A stretch of 53,167 nucleotides of DNA from Intoshia linei (GCA_001642005.1 LWCA01000113.1:1-53167); one strand, 5' to 3'; counted from the stretch's first letter, positions 36,231-53,013 are shown. Notes: a model not told the origin generated them from the letters alone. Translations and numbers: made by a program.

Positions 36231-37631
36231 ATGCAAAACAAAATTCGGGACGACCTATATATGTCTTCATGGCTGAAACCTAGCCCAATTCAAAACATTG
36301 ACGAATTAATAAAAAACGAAGGAAATGACTCTAGAAATAGTTTTAATCAAGATTCATTATGGAATAAACATGCCAAGAACAAAGAATATTACGGAAATGT
36401 GTCTCCCGATTTCCATAAAAATTGGAATCAGCACAAAAATCGTAACTATAAAAAATCAAACGTTTGGAATTGTCAATTTTCAGATATCAAAAAAAATGGA
36501 TACAATTGCAATTCTCCCTTTAGTCTTGACCGAAAAGGTAATTTTATAAAGGAGAAAAATATTTACACTAAACACACTTTGAATTCAGGTGTACGAAGTG
36601 AATTTTACGCTGGAAATTTTAAATCAAACTATCAACTATTTGATAACAATCAAAAACCGGATGTATCCAGTAAATGTTCTACTTGGCGATACAAGTTTAC
36701 ACAATTTGATAGCGACAACAATTTGGACGGCTATGATTTAAGAAATTTAAACATTGATAATGGACCTTTTTATTTGAATAATAACTTTACACCACCAGAA
36801 ATGTCTCCAATTGAAAATTCTGAAACGCCACAATGTCAAGTAATTTTTATTTACCTACAGTGTAGATGTAGATTCTGTGATATAGAGTCACCGTCGAGTT
36901 ATTATAGAGTACAGGACTGTGGAAAGGACTAAGTGGAAATATGAGACACGGTCATCAGGGGATCTGTTTTAAATTAATAGGTAATGTTAGAAATTTATTG
37001 ACAGGGTTGGGCCTAATTTTTTTACTCCTTCAGGATAACATAACTTTAAAAGAGTTTAATAACCTAGGACAGGAGAATGAAACGGAGCAAGGTTCTAAAT
37101 TTTTTAAATAAAAATCTGTGGTATTACATGTGTTTTCTATGGTTATTATTTCGCTAATTCGCCAAAATTGTACCCAGTTCCCAGTTGGAAATACAAACAT
37201 TGATCAACTACTGAGAAGTTTTTAGTGAGAACTCGGTACTTATGTTTGTATTCATAAATTTTTAGACTCTACCAGATGAAACCACCACCACATATCCAAA
37301 TGATCAATATAGCACAGATTCTGAAATGAAACTTCTGGTTAGTATGGGTTGGAATGAAAATGAAGAACCGTATACGATCACAGAAGAAGACATAACAATA
37401 TTCCAATCTAAAATAAAGGGAAAGAAATTTTTAAAATGCGTAAATGGAGATGTCAAGCGCTTACCAGCATTTAATGATATAAAAAAAGAAAAAATTGAAG
37501 TTGCAAAAATGTTAATAACCTCACCAGATAAAATGTATTCTGCAACCTATGAATTTAGCACTAATGCATATTCCCACATTAGCAATGAATGTATAATTAA
37601 AAGATTGAAAGAGTTGTCGGAAAAAGAATAG
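36231..37631 (+). CDS. vasculin-like (GC-rich promoter-binding protein 1 family) protein
   Basis: Two exons, 36231-36839 and 37266-37631, joined in phase 0 across a 426-nt intron; about 324 residues. The start is the first ATG, in an AT-rich leader. The C-terminal region DSEMKLLVSMGWNENEE, YTITEEDITIFQSKI matches the vasculin pattern (E--LL--MGW-E, LTEDE---F), the most conserved part of that nuclear protein family. The N-terminal MSSWLKPSPIQN resembles the family's PAWLNFPTPP start and is followed by a long Asn/Lys-rich, probably disordered region. Vasculins are putative transcription regulators. Assignment rests on these two short regions, so it is moderate. ZnT7 follows 173 nt downstream on the same strand. 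Confidence 0.6.
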
Positions 37632-37804
37632 TAGTTGTAATTTTAAACAATTCAAATTCATTTATTTAAATATGTAATAAATGTTAATATTATTTTGTGT
37701 TGACATGGTAAATTTTGTGTCTATGGTAAACATAAATAAATAGATAAAATCTACTATTTCGTTTTCTTTGACAACTAAAGAAAATATTCAACTTTACTTC
37801 ATTT

Positions 37805-40688
<2,884 letters not shown>

Positions 40689-40728
40689 AAAATTGGTTTA
40701 ATAAATTTTATTTTTGTTTTAATTTTAG

Positions 40729-41014
40729 TTGCATAATTGTAGACATTAATCTGTACGACAAACCTATCGCTATTGATCAAAAAATAGTGAGGAAGGATCA
40801 TTTTTTTTATTTAACCATTTCACTGCTTGTGCATTATGTTATTCACAGTAAAACAATTAAAATTTTACTGTTATTATTTATTGTGAACTAGATTCACTTT
40901 TATGTACAATAGGGTGTCACATCGTTTTTAAATTTTGATATTTTTAAAGACGTACCATGTGGACTAGATGTATTTTTAAATGCAAACAGATGTAAAAAAC
41001 CATTTTTGAAAAAA
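40729..41014 (+). CDS. unrecognised exons just downstream of ZnT7
   Basis: Three in-phase exon candidates: 40729-40847, 40892-40915 and 40950-41014, with introns of 44 and 34 nt and a final GTAAGT donor. The translation runs CIIVDINLYDKPIAIDQKI, VRKDHFFYLTISLLVHYVIH, NSLLCTIGY, VPCGLDVFLNANRCKKPFLKK. The middle is hydrophobic, compatible with one membrane segment. No start codon, upstream exon or downstream exon was found, and no family is recognised. The acceptor lies only 41 nt after the ZnT7 stop codon. It may be a gene fragment cut off by the transposon that follows. Confidence 0.4.
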
Positions 41015-41098
41015 GTAAGTAACGACGTTGCGGTGATCAATTAAGTAATTAGATAAAATATTTGTAAATTTAAGTTTATTTTTGTATATTTCTAATAN

Positions 41099-41938
41099 TT
41101 AATTAAAATTGCAAAATTCCGAGCGACATAAGTCTTCAGCACCTATAAAATAATACAATTAATTATGTTAATTAAATGAAAATATTGGATAAATATATAA
41201 AATTACTAATATTTAGTATTCCATCATTTATTTTTAATCACTGTTACAATTCTTCTGGGCAATGCTGCATAAAACCCTTAAATAATTTTTAGAGGTACGC
41301 GGTCCCATTCGTCGTGTATATATCTCCATATTTTTTCTAAGTTGACTGGATGTAGCTTATAAACCGTATCTTTCAAATTTTTCACATGTCTTCAATATTG
41401 TTTAAATCTGGACTTTGTACCGGGTCAATCTTTTAATTTTTTTATAAGATTTAAAACGGTTTGTTCTATGAAATTTTTTAAGAAACGGTTTCGACTTGCA
41501 ATTCTTCCATGTAATCAAAATCTATATAACACACGTTGCACCGTCTTTAAACTAGGCTGTTTGTAATGATGTAGTGTATTTTAACCTTTAATACTGTCAA
41601 GTAAGAGTTTTCTTTGATTCACTTATGATAATAGTCTCTTATCTGGCTGTCAGCATGCGTTTTCCATCAGATCTTGGCAAGTAAGCTATGCATAAACCCT
41701 TTTTATATTTTGAAACGCACATTGATAAATACGAAAAGTTTTATTTATATAACCCTGATTTTTTTCTTCCTTGCATTAAGGCACAGCATTATATCTTTTT
41801 TGTCACTTATTCGCGTCATTTACTAAACAAATAGTTATTTTTAATTTATTAATCATTAGTAATTTAAATCCTTTTCGTTTTTATGGATATTTAATTAATT
41901 TTAATTGAAATTATCACGGTGCTTAAGATTTATGTCGT
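41099..41938 (-). mobile_element. second copy of the Tc1-like element
   Basis: Near-identical to 39690-39950 over its left part and shares the right end with the 39487-40441 element (complement of 'ggtgcttaagatttatgtcg'). Minus-strand remnants of the N-terminal region (GKRMLTARQ) are visible near 41660. One N at 41098 precedes it, so the left boundary is uncertain. Confidence 0.65.
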
Positions 41939-42395
41939 CAATATTTTTAATATTGTAAAAAAATGTTTGCAATCAATAGGAGTATTGTTTACTCCTACTC
42001 GTATATAGCAATATGCTTCTATTGATTGAAAACATAACCTTATTGCTGAAAACGTCTATTTTCAACACTGTAGTGTCATTTCAAAAAAAAATATGTATAC
42101 TCTGCGATTAGTTTTAAAGTAATTAAAATTATCGTAAATCAGAAATTGCATCTTCATGGTCAAACAAAAATCGCATCGCATATTATATAAGTTAGAATTT
42201 AAAAATAATTAGAGATGATAGTAATCCAGTTAATTATTTCACAGAAAATTTATTAATAGTTATTATTTATAGTAATTAGTTTAAAATTTAAATATAGGGA
42301 CGAAAATGTTCACATTTGTATTATTATAATAAATTTTAAGACATCCTCTTACGTTGTATTAGTTTTAATTAAAATGAACAACAAAGTTTAATATA
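41939..42395. other. 3' flank of alpha-spectrin, nothing else seen
   Basis: AT-rich; should hold the alpha-spectrin polyadenylation region. No other feature recognised. Confidence 0.4.
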
Positions 42396-45300
42396 TTATG
42401 ACAAAAACAAGGATTCTGTAAATTTAACATAATCGTAGCCATTTTTACTTTCATTTGATTTTTTAGTGTAACGAGGAAGTTTTCTAATACAATAATCGGC
42501 TTGGTCCTGCGTCAAGTTCTAAAATTTAAAAAATAGTTAAAAAGACGTGAAAATAGCACATAGAGAAATAAAAAATTAATTAAGAAGCTAATTCATTTAC
42601 ACAAAATGATAGAATTAATTTTAAAGATAAATACATGGATATACAAAACAAAACTAAATTAATTTTTTTTTAAAAAAAGCATATCGCATCATTATTTTTT
42701 TAATTGGATAACCAAGATATATAATAATAATAAGATATATAAAGTAAATATAGAGCACACATATTTAATTACACAAAGAAAAAGTTTTTTAAAATATACA
42801 CCTCTGTGTCACTATTGATTTAGAAAATAAATAAATTAACTGATGGAAATCATATTTATAGACACACTAAAAACAAAAAAATAAATTTAGCAACATTTGT
42901 TAATAATAATTGTACATGTACAATAATCAATGTATATATAAATTTATAATTCGACCATTCTTAAACTATTTGCATGAAGCCCTTCTTGGAAAACAGTCAT
43001 ACGGTGTGCGTACCTTATTTACCGCTTATTGAGTATATTGAAAATAACAAAATTGGTAAGAAAAAAGTCTAACCCTTTTATAAAAATTAAATTTACATTT
43101 CTAATTTCTTCTTCCGTAATATAATCTCCACCAGTCGATGACAAAGCTTTAAAAGCATCCAAAATATCATTCAATGAACCGACATTCTCTGTTTCACAAG
43201 TAACCATAAATGACGTAAAGCTCTGCAAAGTGACATGTCCACTTCTAAAAAAATTATTCAATAAATAATTAAATAATCATCATCATTATTACAATACGGT
43301 CAATTTTACAAATAAGCGTAGGCATTTAATAATGTTTCAATTCTTATTTATAAGCATGTAACTCATTTGTAATAAAACACGTTTTCCATCGTATCAAGGC
43401 AATAGTGTTCCTAAACTGTGTTTCCTTAAATCCACATAAACTTTAAACCTTAAACCGATAAAAATTTGACATTTACTGCATTGTTTAATTTACGGAATGT
43501 TATAAAAAAAAATTTAAATTATTATAAAATTATTTCACAAATAAAAAAACCTATTTGGATCAACAATATTCAAAATCTTGTCGTATTCACTACAATCACT
43601 TTCCGATTCCATTGATTGTCTGCGACTATCACCTTCATTTGATTCATCAGGATTAACTTTGCTACTCAAATCATACCCCAACGCCCTTAAACAAGCCTTT
43701 AATTCATCATGATCTAAATTTCCATCCTTATCCTTATCAAAATGTTTAAACATGGAAACAAAATCCCTAATAGTCTGTTCACTAACACCATTATTATTAC
43801 ACGCTTCAATTTGTTGTTCAATATTCAACTTCATTGACATGGCCAATTGATTCAATTGATCCCATTTTTGTCCAAGTTGAACAGTACTATGTTCCGTATA
43901 TTTATTATCCAGTATAAACTTTTTTTCCAACTTTGCTCCAATATTTTCAATAATTTGCATATTTTCTCTCAATTTAGAAATTTCAACCATTTTTTCAAGC
44001 GTAATATCCAATTGATTTTCCAGAGTACCACAAGCATCAATGAGCCCGATTCTTATATTATTCATATCGGCATTGAAAGTATTGGCACACCTTGCAAATT
44101 GACGACGTAGATTATCATTAACCTTTTGTCGTTCCATTTCACTCTTCAAATCATTAGTTCTACCAGTAATGGAAGAATTTAGGTTGGACCAAGCATTTTT
44201 AAAATAATTTATAGTAAACCAAGTATAAGGATTAGCCGCATCAGAAATTTTTGCAATTTTTTGATCAATATCCAACATTTTGGCGTAATCGTCCTTAGCT
44301 TCAACTAAAGACGACTCAAATTGTTTATGGTTTTCGACAAGTAAATTAACCTCTTCAATGCTGTTACAAGTTACCGGGTCAGTCAAATCCTCTTCTGCGT
44401 TTTCAAATCCACTATTAAAAGCTGAAGCCCGTTTAGCAAAACTCAAATACAGTTGGTCCAATTTGGTGAACTGTCTCTTGTTTGTATACAAAAACTTTTT
44501 ACGATCATCGGAAATTTTAACCAAATCCTTCCACAAATTAGTAATTTCATCAAAACGTATATTCACCTTGTCTAAATTACCATACTCGCCATCGGCAAAT
44601 TTTGTATACATTTCGCGTAATGAGGACATGTTATCTCTTTCAAAAGTCTCTATAGTCAAAATGATTGATTCTTGCTTATGAATTTCCAATTCTATAGAAT
44701 AAAAATCATTAAACTTTTCATTTGAATTAATGTGCGCCATTTTTTCCTTAATCCATTCTTCAATAAGATCCGATTTCCACAAAAATTGATAAAACATGTA
44801 ACCATTTTTAAGAGTTTCGTATCTATTTGAAGCCAGTTTTTTGAGTTGATTCAAGTCAGTGTTAAGTAAATGTATAGCCTCAACAAGTTCATCGTTTGAC
44901 ACAACGTCTTGTATGGAATCTGACAATTTTTTTGATTTGTCAGAATGCGTAGCAAAATCATTAAAGAAGGTTTCATGCTTTTTCAACATTGCTTGAACTG
45001 ACGTTATACTATCTCCAAAATCCATAGAAGACATGATATTAATTTTAGAATTATACCAGGATCTTTCTTCCGAAATGTTTACCAAAATATTTTGAATCTC
45101 TAGCGACTTTTTTAAAGTTTCATTTCTTTCTTCAAATGCCGTCAGACACTTTTCATATTCATTGTCAATTTTAGATATCAAATCGACAATTAAAGTGTTT
45201 GTTTCCGGATTCAAAACTTTGTCGTCGTATTGATTCAATTCATCATTAAATTTATCCAGAGTTTCCTTTTTGTTGTCAATTTCGGAGTGAATTATTTTGT

Positions 45301-48300
45301 GCTTTTTAATCATGTTTTGAGCTGCAGAAACGTCTTTACAGTAATTTTCTTGACTTAAGGTAGCATAAATGTTGCTTAATCTAGCATTTTCGTCAATAAT
45401 GTTACAAATTAAAAGATGAACATTTTTACATTGGTCTAGATTCTTTTTCTGATTCTCAGACATTTCGCAAATATTATGATATTTATCTAAAATGGAAGAT
45501 ATAACATCTTTAATTTCTGTGGATTCATCTTTATTAATGTCGTAAATTTCGTTGCAATTTTTTACAAGTAGGTTTATTCGATCTTTATATGATAAAATGT
45601 CTGCATTTAATAAAATTTGTTTTTTGAAAACTTTAAATGCATTCGAATAGTATAAGTCCATTACTGCAACATTTAGAGACTCTTCAGTCTAAATATATTT
45701 AATATTAAATAAGAACATATCAAATTTTTATATTTTAAGGTTGTTTCATTATTTTAGATCAGTGGTTCCCAAATTGGTCCACAGGAAATTATAAGTGGTC
45801 CACAAAAAAAAATTTAAATAAAATGCAATCGTAAAAATATTAATGTTCTTCCGTGGCCATTATGCTCACCGGATCTAAACCCAATATAATATATATGAGG
45901 AATAATGACTGGGATTGTATATAAAGATGAAATACAATATAAATGTTTTAAAGATCTGAGATCAGCCATAGAGAGCTTGGAATTCCATTGACCAACCCAA
46001 GGTTAACACCTTAATTGCAAGTATGCCTTCTAGAATTTTTGAAGTTATTACAAAGAAAGGTGGAAGAACTCAATATTAAAGTTATAAAATTATGTTTTAA
46101 ATAAATTATTGTATCTATTTTGCTGTAAATTAGAAAGCGTTAGAGCACTTTTGTCGCATATTTTTTTCGACTTTTTTTTCATTCTCAAATATAAAAATAT
46201 GTATACATGGACATATACATAATAATATATAAAAAAGTATACATAATTACACAATTTAAAATTCGGGGCAATAACTGATATACCATATTGTTTTAGTATT
46301 GAAAAAATTAGATTATAATTCCTTTTAGTTTTCCTTATATTTCAATATAATACAGGTGCTCTAAGGTTTGTCAGGGGTGTATAGCAAGTAAATTCTAAAT
46401 AATTTTCTAAAAACGATATTTTGATACAAATATTCCTCAACATCAAAAATGATATTTCAAAAAAGATTTAAAATCCCACAAAAAAAATATCTCAAAAACC
46501 ATTTCAAAAATATTTTTATCAAAAATTTCCCAAAAACTCAATATTATTTTAGTAATACAAAATGATAAAAATTGATAAAAATCACATCTCCAGAAATTTT
46601 AACACAAAAATTCCCCAAAATCTAAATCTAGTCAAAAACCTCTGTAAATTTTTTTCTCAAAATATTTTAAATCCAGTTAATTTTTGTAAAAAAATAATAT
46701 ATCGTTAATAAAACTTTAAATATTCCGTAAAAAAGAATATTTCCTCATAATACAATTTTTTCCCCAAAACCACCAATAAAATTTTAGTAACAAAAAATTA
46801 TCAAAAACCATCAAATCAACCTCAAAAACGCGTTAAAAAGATATTTAAAATATCAATATACTACATACAATGTAATATATTTTCACATTTCACTACTGCA
46901 TCACAACCAATTGTATATGTGCTAAGAAATAAATTGGAAACAAACTAAATGTACCCATCTCGAAGCTACCCACCACAAAATGAAAAATTAATAAATTCCC
47001 CAAAATAGGGCCCTAAAAATTTCGTCGACTGTACCTTCCCCTCGACATACATAACATTCTATCTTATCAACCCCAACATCCCCCAAGAGGTCTCTGGTTA
47101 GGCATAGAGTCGGGAAAATCACATTTTTTGTTTTTTGATACAGAAACAACATAAAATAAAATCTGATACAATAGTAAAGATTTTCAGTCAGCAGTTCTTA
47201 CAAAACGCCAACAGATATAAAACTTTACTATGTATTTTACTATTTGCTTGCGCGTGAAAATTGTTACATTAATTCAAAGTGCACCCTTAAACTTGAAAAA
47301 AGGCTGAGAAACACTGCAATACTATAACAAAACATAAAAATAAACATTATATTATATTTTTGAAAAAATAAAATAAAAAATAACCTCATCCAACCAAAAT
47401 TTAATTTCATTAATTTGACCAGTTAAATTTTCAACTTGAACTTGAAATTTGAGTTTATCAATAATACCCCGAGATGTATCACAAAGAATATCATACTTTC
47501 CTTGTAAATGAAAAATTTTTCCATCAATAAATTGTTTCTTTTCAGGGTATAAATTTTTTGCAAACAATTTTTCTGAAAAATCCTTCAACTTTGAAATACC
47601 ATTCTGTTGCAAAATTTCCTCAATACTACAATTATGCTTTTTAAACTTTTGGGCCGCAGAATCCAAATCCAAAGTCTCAATAGAATTTAAAACTTGTTCC
47701 TTATCACTAATCCAACACACCATATCATCATAATTCGAAAACCACAAATGAATTTGTTCAACAATTGCTACATTTTCCTTGTGATCCAACATGGAACTAC
47801 GAAGTTTCTGCCAGTGCTCGAGTAAATTTTTTTGTTTCTCAGACACATTATCCACAAACTCATCAATTAATTTTTTATTCTCGTTATCTAATTGACTTGA
47901 ACCCAATTGATCATTACCTTCAAAACTTAAATTTAGAGATTCAGATAAATTTTTACAATTAGAGATGAGTCTATTAGAAGTGTCATATAGAGCTTCAATT
48001 TTTTTTTGCTTCAAACTCATAGATTTACTCAAATCATCAAAAGCCCTCTGAACTATTTCTAAATCTTGATCTGCAGCACATTTGGCGTTATTTTCAATCA
48101 AATTTTCTTGTTTCTCCATCCACGCATTTATTTGATTGACATCGCGTTCATAAGTGCAAAACTCTAGTCGATTTTCGAGATTAAACTTTTTAGTAGACCA
48201 GTCCTTTTGTAAACTTTCGTTCATATTTTTTAAATTTGTTACAGTTTCAGAAATTTCATCACGTCTATCTTGTTGATTCTTCATCAACTCTAGACCCATA

Positions 48301-51300
48301 TCCACCAATTTTTTAAAAAAATTTAAAATTGAATCGATCGATATTTTTTGCTCCATGTGTATTTCAATTAAATTTTCAGCATGACACACATCAACAGCAA
48401 TTTCTTTCGTAAACATGTTTGAAATTTCAGTCATGTTATTAATCATGTAATTATAGTCTCGTAAATATTTTTGATAATTTTCAGACCTAGTCAAAGTAAT
48501 TTTCCTATCGTCATTAATACACTTTAATTTCTCAAGTTTATTGGAAATTAAATTAATTTTTTCATCCACAAAAACCTTGTTTTTCGATTCATGCTCAGAT
48601 ACAATTTCTCCAGTAATTTTGCATTTTTTGTACTTGTCATAAACTGCACTCAAATCTTTCCCGAACCCGTCATGTTTCCTTAAAAGTTTTTGAACTGACG
48701 GATAATCATCCCCGACGTTATTGGAAACGTTATTAATGTAACTAGTTTTCTGGTTGATCCAAGTTAAAATTTCATCTACATCCCGAACAAAATCGTTCAA
48801 TTCATTTTCTGAGCCCACGTTTTTCATGTGTTCGTGTGCCATACCTTCCAAAACTTTCCATTCATTGTTCAAATCCGCTACAGCAGATTCGACAGATACA
48901 TTATTGATTTGAATCTCCTTGATGGGTTCTTTTTTTTCATTAATATCATCCACTTTTTGTTTCACTACTAATATGTCATTTTTAAGAGTTTCTAAATGTC
49001 GTTGATTTTCCATATCCGATTTAACAGAATCCCTAGACTTGGACCCATCATCAAATTCTATATATTTTTGAATTTCACTATATTTATCCTTGATTGATTT
49101 TTGAGTATTTTCAACATCTCTCAAAATCGCATAAGCTTCAGAAAAATTTTTCAATTTTTCACCTTTACATTTATACTTTAAATTCATTTCATTATACAAA
49201 GAATGAACATAATTGAGTTTATCATTTAATGAAATTTTCCAAATTTTAGGCTGCAACTTTGCTTTTATAAATTTACCGACCCGCGAAGGGTTAAAACATT
49301 TAATGGGTACATACCCTTTCATTTCCTTGTCTAAGCTTTCCACTTTAACAAAATCTATTGCATCATTTTCCGATTTCACGAGACCAGACTCATCAATCGT
49401 GGTTGAACCATCAAGAATATTATAGAAATTCCCCTTAAAAACGGCAACATTATTATCACCAAATGAATCGTAATCACAGACGGCTTCTAAAATTATGAAA
49501 TCGCTTTTTAAGTCCTTTGGAATCTTGTATGAAGAAATTTGGAAATTCGAGTTTAACTTTGATATTTTATCGTCCAATTTAGATATCCAATCCTTCTTAA
49601 AAACCAATAAACATTTTTCAAGTCTCTTATTCATTTGATCAAGATACTCTACTTCATCCTCGTCGACTCCGACACTTTTTGAATTCGAAAAATCATTCTT
49701 CTTTTCATTCAACCAATCAATGGCACAATCACAATCCTCGTTAAATCGATACGATTCCTTTGCAGACGCCAAATTTTTTCTTTTATCTCCAATTGTGTTT
49801 TTAAGTTTACTCCAAGTCTCGGATAAGTTATCAACTTTAGACTTGATGACTGGATCCGCATCGCCATCTGTCCCTATAACTTGAAAATTTGAAGATTCGA
49901 CAGGGTCAATCATACTTGGAACAATCACATCTTCTTCAATCTCCACTTGACCATTCTCATCAGTCTTTTGAGGTCCACGTGTCTTTTGATCAGATTTAAA
50001 TTTAAATACGTCTGTAAACTTTTTATAATTTTTACCCTTACCATCATCATCCAAATAAACCTGACGATTTTCCAATTCCAATTCAAACAAGTCACAATAT
50101 TTTTGCAATTTTTCTACATCAGCTACACAAGTAACTTGATCAAAATTTTCAATCTTGTCAACAATAAAATTATTGCGGCTCTTCAACCAATCAATATTAG
50201 TTTCAATATTGTTGCAATAATTTTGAATATTAACACATTTCTCTACACCTTCCTTTTTAGCCCTTAATTTGGTCTTTAAAGCGTCATATTTCTCCTTCAA
50301 GTTAACAAAATCCTGATCCAACTGTTCAATCTCAATATTAATCGATTTTTCCTTGAGCAAATCTAAACATTCCGATAAATCATCAACAGTGCACTGATAA
50401 GCGTCAATTTCGTTTTCCAAGTTTACATAATTAATCAACAAAGTATTGCCGATTTTTAAATCTTCAACAGTAGAAACGTCTTCACCTTCCCGATTTTCAA
50501 TCTTTACATTCGTTTCGTCTATCCATTGCGCTAATTCTGTAAATTTACGTAAATATTGTTGATGAGATAACGATGAATTGATAATTTTTTCAAGAATTTT
50601 ACATTTAATAACAAAATCTTTCCATTTATCTTCCAATTTTATAACAAACATGGCCGCGTCCAAAGAAGTATAATTAACATTATCAAATTCTGGTAAATCG
50701 ATAATTTGATTCTGATCAAAAACGGCAATATCAAAATTCTTTTGCTCGTCCACACACTCATTAGGTAAAACTAAACAATCATTCAACGCACCCATGTTTT
50801 TACTCGGACGAATATCGGTTCCATTATCTGAAACTGAATTATCACCATTATTTTCAATTAATTTTTGAGTAGATTTCAAATCCAAAATTTTTTCATAATT
50901 GGCTTGCAATTCCATTTTAAAAGATTGATTCTTTTCCGACAAAATTCGTAAATTTTTAGTTTTAAAAGAAATTTTTTCAGTATCAAAATAATTTGATTTA
51001 ATATTAAACCAATCTCGTAAAATGTCATATTCTATGCCGAAATTTACAATTTTTAAATTAATTTTCAAAAAATCAAGACGATCGGAATACAAATTTGTTA
51101 AATTCATTAAACCATTCTCAATTTCTAGCAATTTGGATTCAATAGATTCAATTTTATCTACATTTTTTTCCTTCAATTCCAGGGAAATTTTTTTCAAATT
51201 TTGATAAACCGGTTGAGGTATATCGTTAAATTCTTGCCACATTGAAATTAATTCCATTTCATTTTCACAAGATTCACTATTATCGACAACTACATTTGAA

Positions 51301-52976
51301 ACGTGTTTTTCAAATTCACTTACTTTTAAATCAACCCACACTACAATCATTTTAGAGTCCTCCATAAATGAAAATATTTTCAATTTTGTATTATAAAAAT
51401 CATTCAATTGAACCCACTTATCAAAGGTTTCATCGTACATCGAATTTAATTTTAAAGTATTTTGAACCATTTGGGTCAATTTCTCAAAAGTAGAATCAAA
51501 TATATTAGACAATTCATAACAATCTTGACGTTTTATTGTACCTTCACAATCCAAGCCAAAACATTTCTTTAATCCATTCAAAGTTTCTTCATCTTTATTA
51601 ATTATACATTTTCTAGCTTGCAATTCATCGCCATATACGCCCAATTTGTTTATAAAAATTTTTGTCATTTTGACTTCACCATCATCAGGTTCTTGCATTT
51701 GCAAGTCCGTCATTGATTTTTGCAATTCAGATAACCATGTCATACTTTCCTGGTGCGATAAAATTAAACGATGATATTTTATATTTTGTTCTAATAAAAC
51801 GCTTTTAAGTTTCCATAAACTCATCAATGATTCATTGTTAATATTACATTCTTTAATCTCGTCCAAATTTGGATATTTTGAAATCAATTCCGATTTTTCT
51901 TGAATCAAATTTGTCACCTTTACAACCAATCCATCCAAAACTTGCTTCAACAAATTATTACGGCATGTATTGTTCTGACACTCAACAATAGTATCAATTT
52001 TAATCTCACTTATAACTTGTTGTCTTTTTTCAGAAATACGTTCATTAACGTCATCCACCTTTTTCTTATATTCGAGATAATCAAAACGACAACCCAAACG
52101 ATTTCTAACATTGTCCAATATAAATCTCACAATTGACATACATTTCTCCAATTTCACAGTTTTTTCATCAATCACGTCTTTAGGCACGTTCTGGGAACAA
52201 CAATTATTCTCATTATCGGCCAAAATTGATGCACACCTTTTCAGGGCTTCACTTTTCAAATTAATTTGACTTGTATACTCTTTATCAAATTCAGTCAATT
52301 TAGAAATACAGTTTTTTATAGTCAGTTCATTCTCTTGTCCCGTAATATTCACAAATTGTAGCGTGTCAGATAAATAACTCAATAAATAATCATTTATATC
52401 GGAATTTTCAATTTCATTTCTCTTTTCATCTGTATAAAAATTACGACACCAATTTAATATCGAATCTACAGAGCAAATCCATTGCAAATATCCATATTCA
52501 AATGCCAATTTTAAATTTTTGCATTTGACCAATTCTTTAAGTCTATCGTAATTTAAATGCACTTTTTCCAAAGTTGGTTTTATTTCACTGCTTTTAAAAT
52601 GATTTGTTTTTAGCATTTCCTTCCCAAAATCATCCAGGTTTTTAATATTTGCAACGTAGTTTGCCAATTCCATTTCTAAATAATGGTGCTGATTGATACG
52701 AGATTGTGTTTCAGTGATATTTCCCAATTCTTGGTCCACCATTTTTTCCAGCTCCAATTCTATCCAATTTAGTATGTATTGTGCGTCTTTTGCGAATAAT
52801 AGATAGTTTTTGTTGTCTTTTAAACCCCTTTTTCTGTCATTTGCCTTTTTTTTTAAAAATTCATAGTTTGATAATGTTGTGGTTCTACGTTCTTTTATTT
52901 CTTTTGCACTTTCAAGTACTACTTGATTCAATTTCTCCTTTTCTATATCCATTTCATTATTAGAATCTTGTTCCAT
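42396..52976 (-). CDS. SPTAN1: alpha-spectrin, complete, four exons, ~2,666 aa
   Basis: Actin-crosslinking membrane-skeleton protein that pairs with beta-spectrin. Exons: 47385-52976 (ATG at 52976, 5,592 nt), 43551-45688, 43097-43244, 42396-42518 (TAA). Phases join exactly. The N-terminus EIKERRTTTLSNYEFLKKKA, AQYILNWIELELEK matches the partial tetramerisation repeat, supporting the start. Diverged spectrin repeats follow throughout, best preserved around ELNDFVRDVDEILTWINQK and PSVQKLLRKHDGFGKDL. A degenerate SH3 domain lies at about residues 1157-1235 (LEAVCDYDSF, VAVFKGNFYNIL, FVKVES, KGYVPIKCF); the usual Trp pair is missing and there is an insertion. EF-hand 1 (DKDKDGNLDHDE, about residue 2510) is canonical. 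EF-hand 2 (DPNRSGHVTLQS) lacks the acidic residue at position 12. The ending NLTQDQADYC, YDYVKFTESLF is typical. Length is slightly above the usual ~2,400-2,480. Confidence 0.97.
45855..46090 (+). mobile_element. Tc1-like transposase C-terminal remnant
   Basis: Plus-strand WPLCSPDLNPI, then GIMTGIVYKDEIQY, LRSAIESLEFH and a C-terminal KERWKNSILK follow the Tc1 SPDLNPIENLW region, with several stops. It lies in the first spectrin intron. 'gttagagcacttttgtcg' (46139) may be a terminal-repeat relic. Confidence 0.65.
46390..46840. repeat. G-poor, A/C-rich degenerate repeat tract in a spectrin intron
   Basis: About 450 nt of irregular repeats of a motif like 'atttcaaaaatattt' / 'ccccaaaaac', with very few G on the plus strand. 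It resembles the tract at 16400-16690. No coding potential seen. Confidence 0.4.
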
Positions 52977-53013
52977 CTAAATTTAATTAATTAAAATATA
53001 TATATAATAAACA

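Noticed and set aside
43847-52963. Plus-strand frames of 60-107 codons opposite alpha-spectrin
   Set aside because: Antisense shadows of the spectrin coding sequence.
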